A stretch of 6,525 nucleotides of DNA from Caulobacterales bacterium RIFOXYB1_FULL_67_16 (GTDB taxonomy: Bacteria > Pseudomonadota > Alphaproteobacteria > Caulobacterales > Caulobacteraceae). Made by a program: the position numbers and the translations under genes. Below the pieces are notes generated by a model. The model had not been told where the DNA came from. It searched no databases and saw nothing but the letters and a program-made list of their open reading frames with translations. Shown piece after piece: positions 5,063 to 6,525 of this stretch. The stretch is taken from assembly GCA_001796045.1 (NCBI GenBank), contig MGLN01000081.1:1-6525 (forward strand), given 5' to 3'. Numbering within the stretch: position 1 is the first letter of the stretch; every line of letters begins with the position of its first letter.

Positions 5063-6525
5063 CCGCCCCGGCCGTCCTTGTCGCCGCCGTATTGGCCCCC
5101 CTGTCGACTCAGGCGTCGGCCCAGCAATATGACTTTAACGTCCGCCCCGGCCCTCTGCTCCAAGGCGCTCAGGCGATCGCGGCCCAGGCCAGAGTGAATG
5201 TTGTGGTTCAGGCCCCGCTTCGCGGCCGAGCGGCGGCCGGCGTCAACGGGCGGCTGACGGTGGAGCAGGCCTTCGAGCGGCTGTTGCGACCGACCGGCGC
5301 CCGCGCCGTGCGGCTGGCGCAGGGGGTCTACCGGATCGAGCCGGCTCCCCCTGTCCGCCCTGCGCCTCCGTCGCCACGCCCAGCCGCCCCGACCGTTCTG
5401 GACGAAGTGATCGTCACGGCCTCAGTGCGACGAGGCGGCCTGTCCGAAGCGACCGGACGAACCCTCATCGCGCCCGATGGACTGGAGAGAGCGGAGGGGG
5501 TTGTCTCCAGCGAGGCCGTCGCCGACCTCTCCGCCGCCGTCGATTCAACCCGCCAGGGTCCGGGCCGCAACAAGCTCTTCGTCCGCGGTATTGCGGATTC
5601 CGCCTTCAACGGGCCGCTTCAGTCCACCATAGGCCAGTATCTGGGCGACCTGAGACTGACCTACGGATCGCCCGACCCGGACCTGGCCCTTGTCGACATC
5701 GCGGGCGTGGAGGTGTTCGAGGGGCCACAAGGCGCGCGGTTCGGCGCCGGCTCCATCGGCGGCGTCGTCCGTCTGCAACCCGTTCCACCGTCCTTCGCCG
5801 AGACAAGCGCGCGGTTCGTCGCCGGTCTGTCGTCGACCTCCGGCGGCGCAGAGGGGGCGGACGCCGCGGCGATCTTCAACCAACCCTGGGGCGACGACGC
5901 CGCTGCCCGTCTCGTCGTCTACGGCCGGCGAGACGGCGGTTTCCTGAACAATCCGGCGCGAGGCGTCGAGGACGGCGACAGAGTCGACACCTTGGGCCTC
6001 CGAGGCGCAATCCGTCTGGTTCGCGACGGCTGGACCTTCGACCTCACGGCAGTCGGACAGGACATTGCTGCGAGCGACGCCCAGACCATACCGGCGGCGG
6101 ACCAGCGATTGTCGCGGGACCGTCTGGTCGCCGAGCCCTATCGAAGCACGCTTGCACTGGCGGGGGTGACAGCGAGCCGCGACGTCGGCGCCATGCGCCT
6201 GACCTCCGCGACCAGTCTCTCGCGGCAGACCCTCGAGGAACGGTTCGACGCCACCGAACCGGGCGGAGCGGTGGCCGCCCTCGTGGACCGCGACCAGTCG
6301 ATCTGGGCCCTGTCCAGCGAGTTCCGCGTTGAATCCGACCGAGAAGCGCCTTGGTCCTGGACAGGCGGCGGCGCCCTGGCGCTCGGTGAAACCCGCGCCG
6401 AGCGACGCCGGTTTGAACCCTCCCAGGCGCAGGGCGCGACCTATGGCTCGGACCTCGATCGGACCTTTGCAGAGGCCGCCGTTTTCGGCGAGGCTGTGGC
6501 TCGCCCCGTCCCCGGTCTACGGCTG
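5059..6525 (+). CDS. TonB-dependent outer-membrane receptor with STN signalling domain (FecA type, C-terminus outside window)
   Basis: 489 residues are visible and the frame is open to the window end. In order: a signal peptide of about 21 residues ending ASA/QQ; an STN signalling domain at about 23-95 (YDFNVRPGPLLQGAQAIAAQ to GVYRIEP); a proline-rich linker (95-112); the TonB box DEVIVTA at 115-121; and a plug domain at about 140-240 with LFVRGI, VDIAGVEVFEGPQGARFGAG and SIGGVVRLQP. The start of the beta-barrel follows, with alternating aromatic and polar strands such as ARLVVYGRRDGG. It imports a substrate with TonB energy and signals to the FecR upstream. The substrate is unknown. GTG 5059 overlaps the fecR stop, but its signal peptide lacks arginine or lysine. 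In-frame TTG 5032 would add MAYRAARRS and give a normal positively charged n-region. Neither has a clear ribosome-binding site. Confidence 0.94.
   Translation, partial: MTAPAVLVAAVLAPLSTQASAQQYDFNVRPGPLLQGAQAIAAQARVNVVVQAPLRGRAAAGVNGRLTVEQAFERLLRPTGARAVRLAQGVYRIEPAPPVRPAPPSPRPAAPTVLDEVIVTASVRRGGLSEATGRTLIAPDGLERAEGVVSSEAVADLSAAVDSTRQGPGRNKLFVRGIADSAFNGPLQSTIGQYLGDLRLTYGSPDPDLALVDIAGVEVFEGPQGARFGAGSIGGVVRLQPVPPSFAETSARFVAGLSSTSGGAEGADAAAIFNQPWGDDAAARLVVYGRRDGGFLNNPARGVEDGDRVDTLGLRGAIRLVRDGWTFDLTAVGQDIAASDAQTIPAADQRLSRDRLVAEPYRSTLALAGVTASRDVGAMRLTSATSLSRQTLEERFDATEPGGAVAALVDRDQSIWALSSEFRVESDREAPWSWTGGGALALGETRAERRRFEPSQAQGATYGSDLDRTFAEAAVFGEAVARPVPGLRL

Overview
The window is high-GC DNA with compact, tightly packed genes. 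It most likely comes from an alphaproteobacterium. A Caulobacterales genus such as Brevundimonas would fit the Fnr-type regulator with a C-x2-C-x7-C cluster, the FecI/FecR/STN-receptor cassette and the codon bias, but the genus is an inference. No RNA genes, CRISPR arrays or insertion sequences were found.

Left part (1-2034). An Fnr-type Crp-family oxygen regulator runs leftwards out of the window, so its DNA-binding domain is missing. It diverges from a small, uncharacterised 136-residue gene on the plus strand. The 92-base gap between them holds a perfect FNR box (614-627), so one or both genes are probably under Fnr/FixK control. The small gene converges on, and overlaps by 8 bases, a membrane transporter gene of the YfeH / bile-acid:sodium-symporter-like family.

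Middle (2035-3561). Between the transporter and a leftward GT4 glycosyltransferase gene lie about 205 bases without an intact gene. On the plus strand this stretch encodes about 37 residues that look like the last part of a FecR anti-sigma factor, with no start, body or stop. I read it as a gene remnant. A 182-base divergent intergenic region (3380-3561) then separates the glycosyltransferase from the next operon and holds weak candidate promoter and operator sequences.

Right part (3562-6525). This is a complete-looking cell-surface signalling cassette in the order ECF sigma factor (FecI type), membrane anti-sigma regulator (FecR type), and TonB-dependent receptor with an N-terminal STN signalling domain. 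The receptor runs off the right edge. In the known scheme, substrate binding by the outer-membrane receptor is passed through its STN domain to the periplasmic part of FecR, which then releases or activates the sigma factor to transcribe the receptor operon. The substrate cannot be read from the sequence; a ferric siderophore or other iron chelate is the usual case.

The most unusual items are the orphan FecR-like tail near a complete fecIR-receptor operon, the perfect FNR box in the divergent promoter region, the Tat-like motif ahead of the FecR membrane segment, and the uncertain start of the receptor. I found no clearly new system; the cassette is a known architecture with an unknown ligand.
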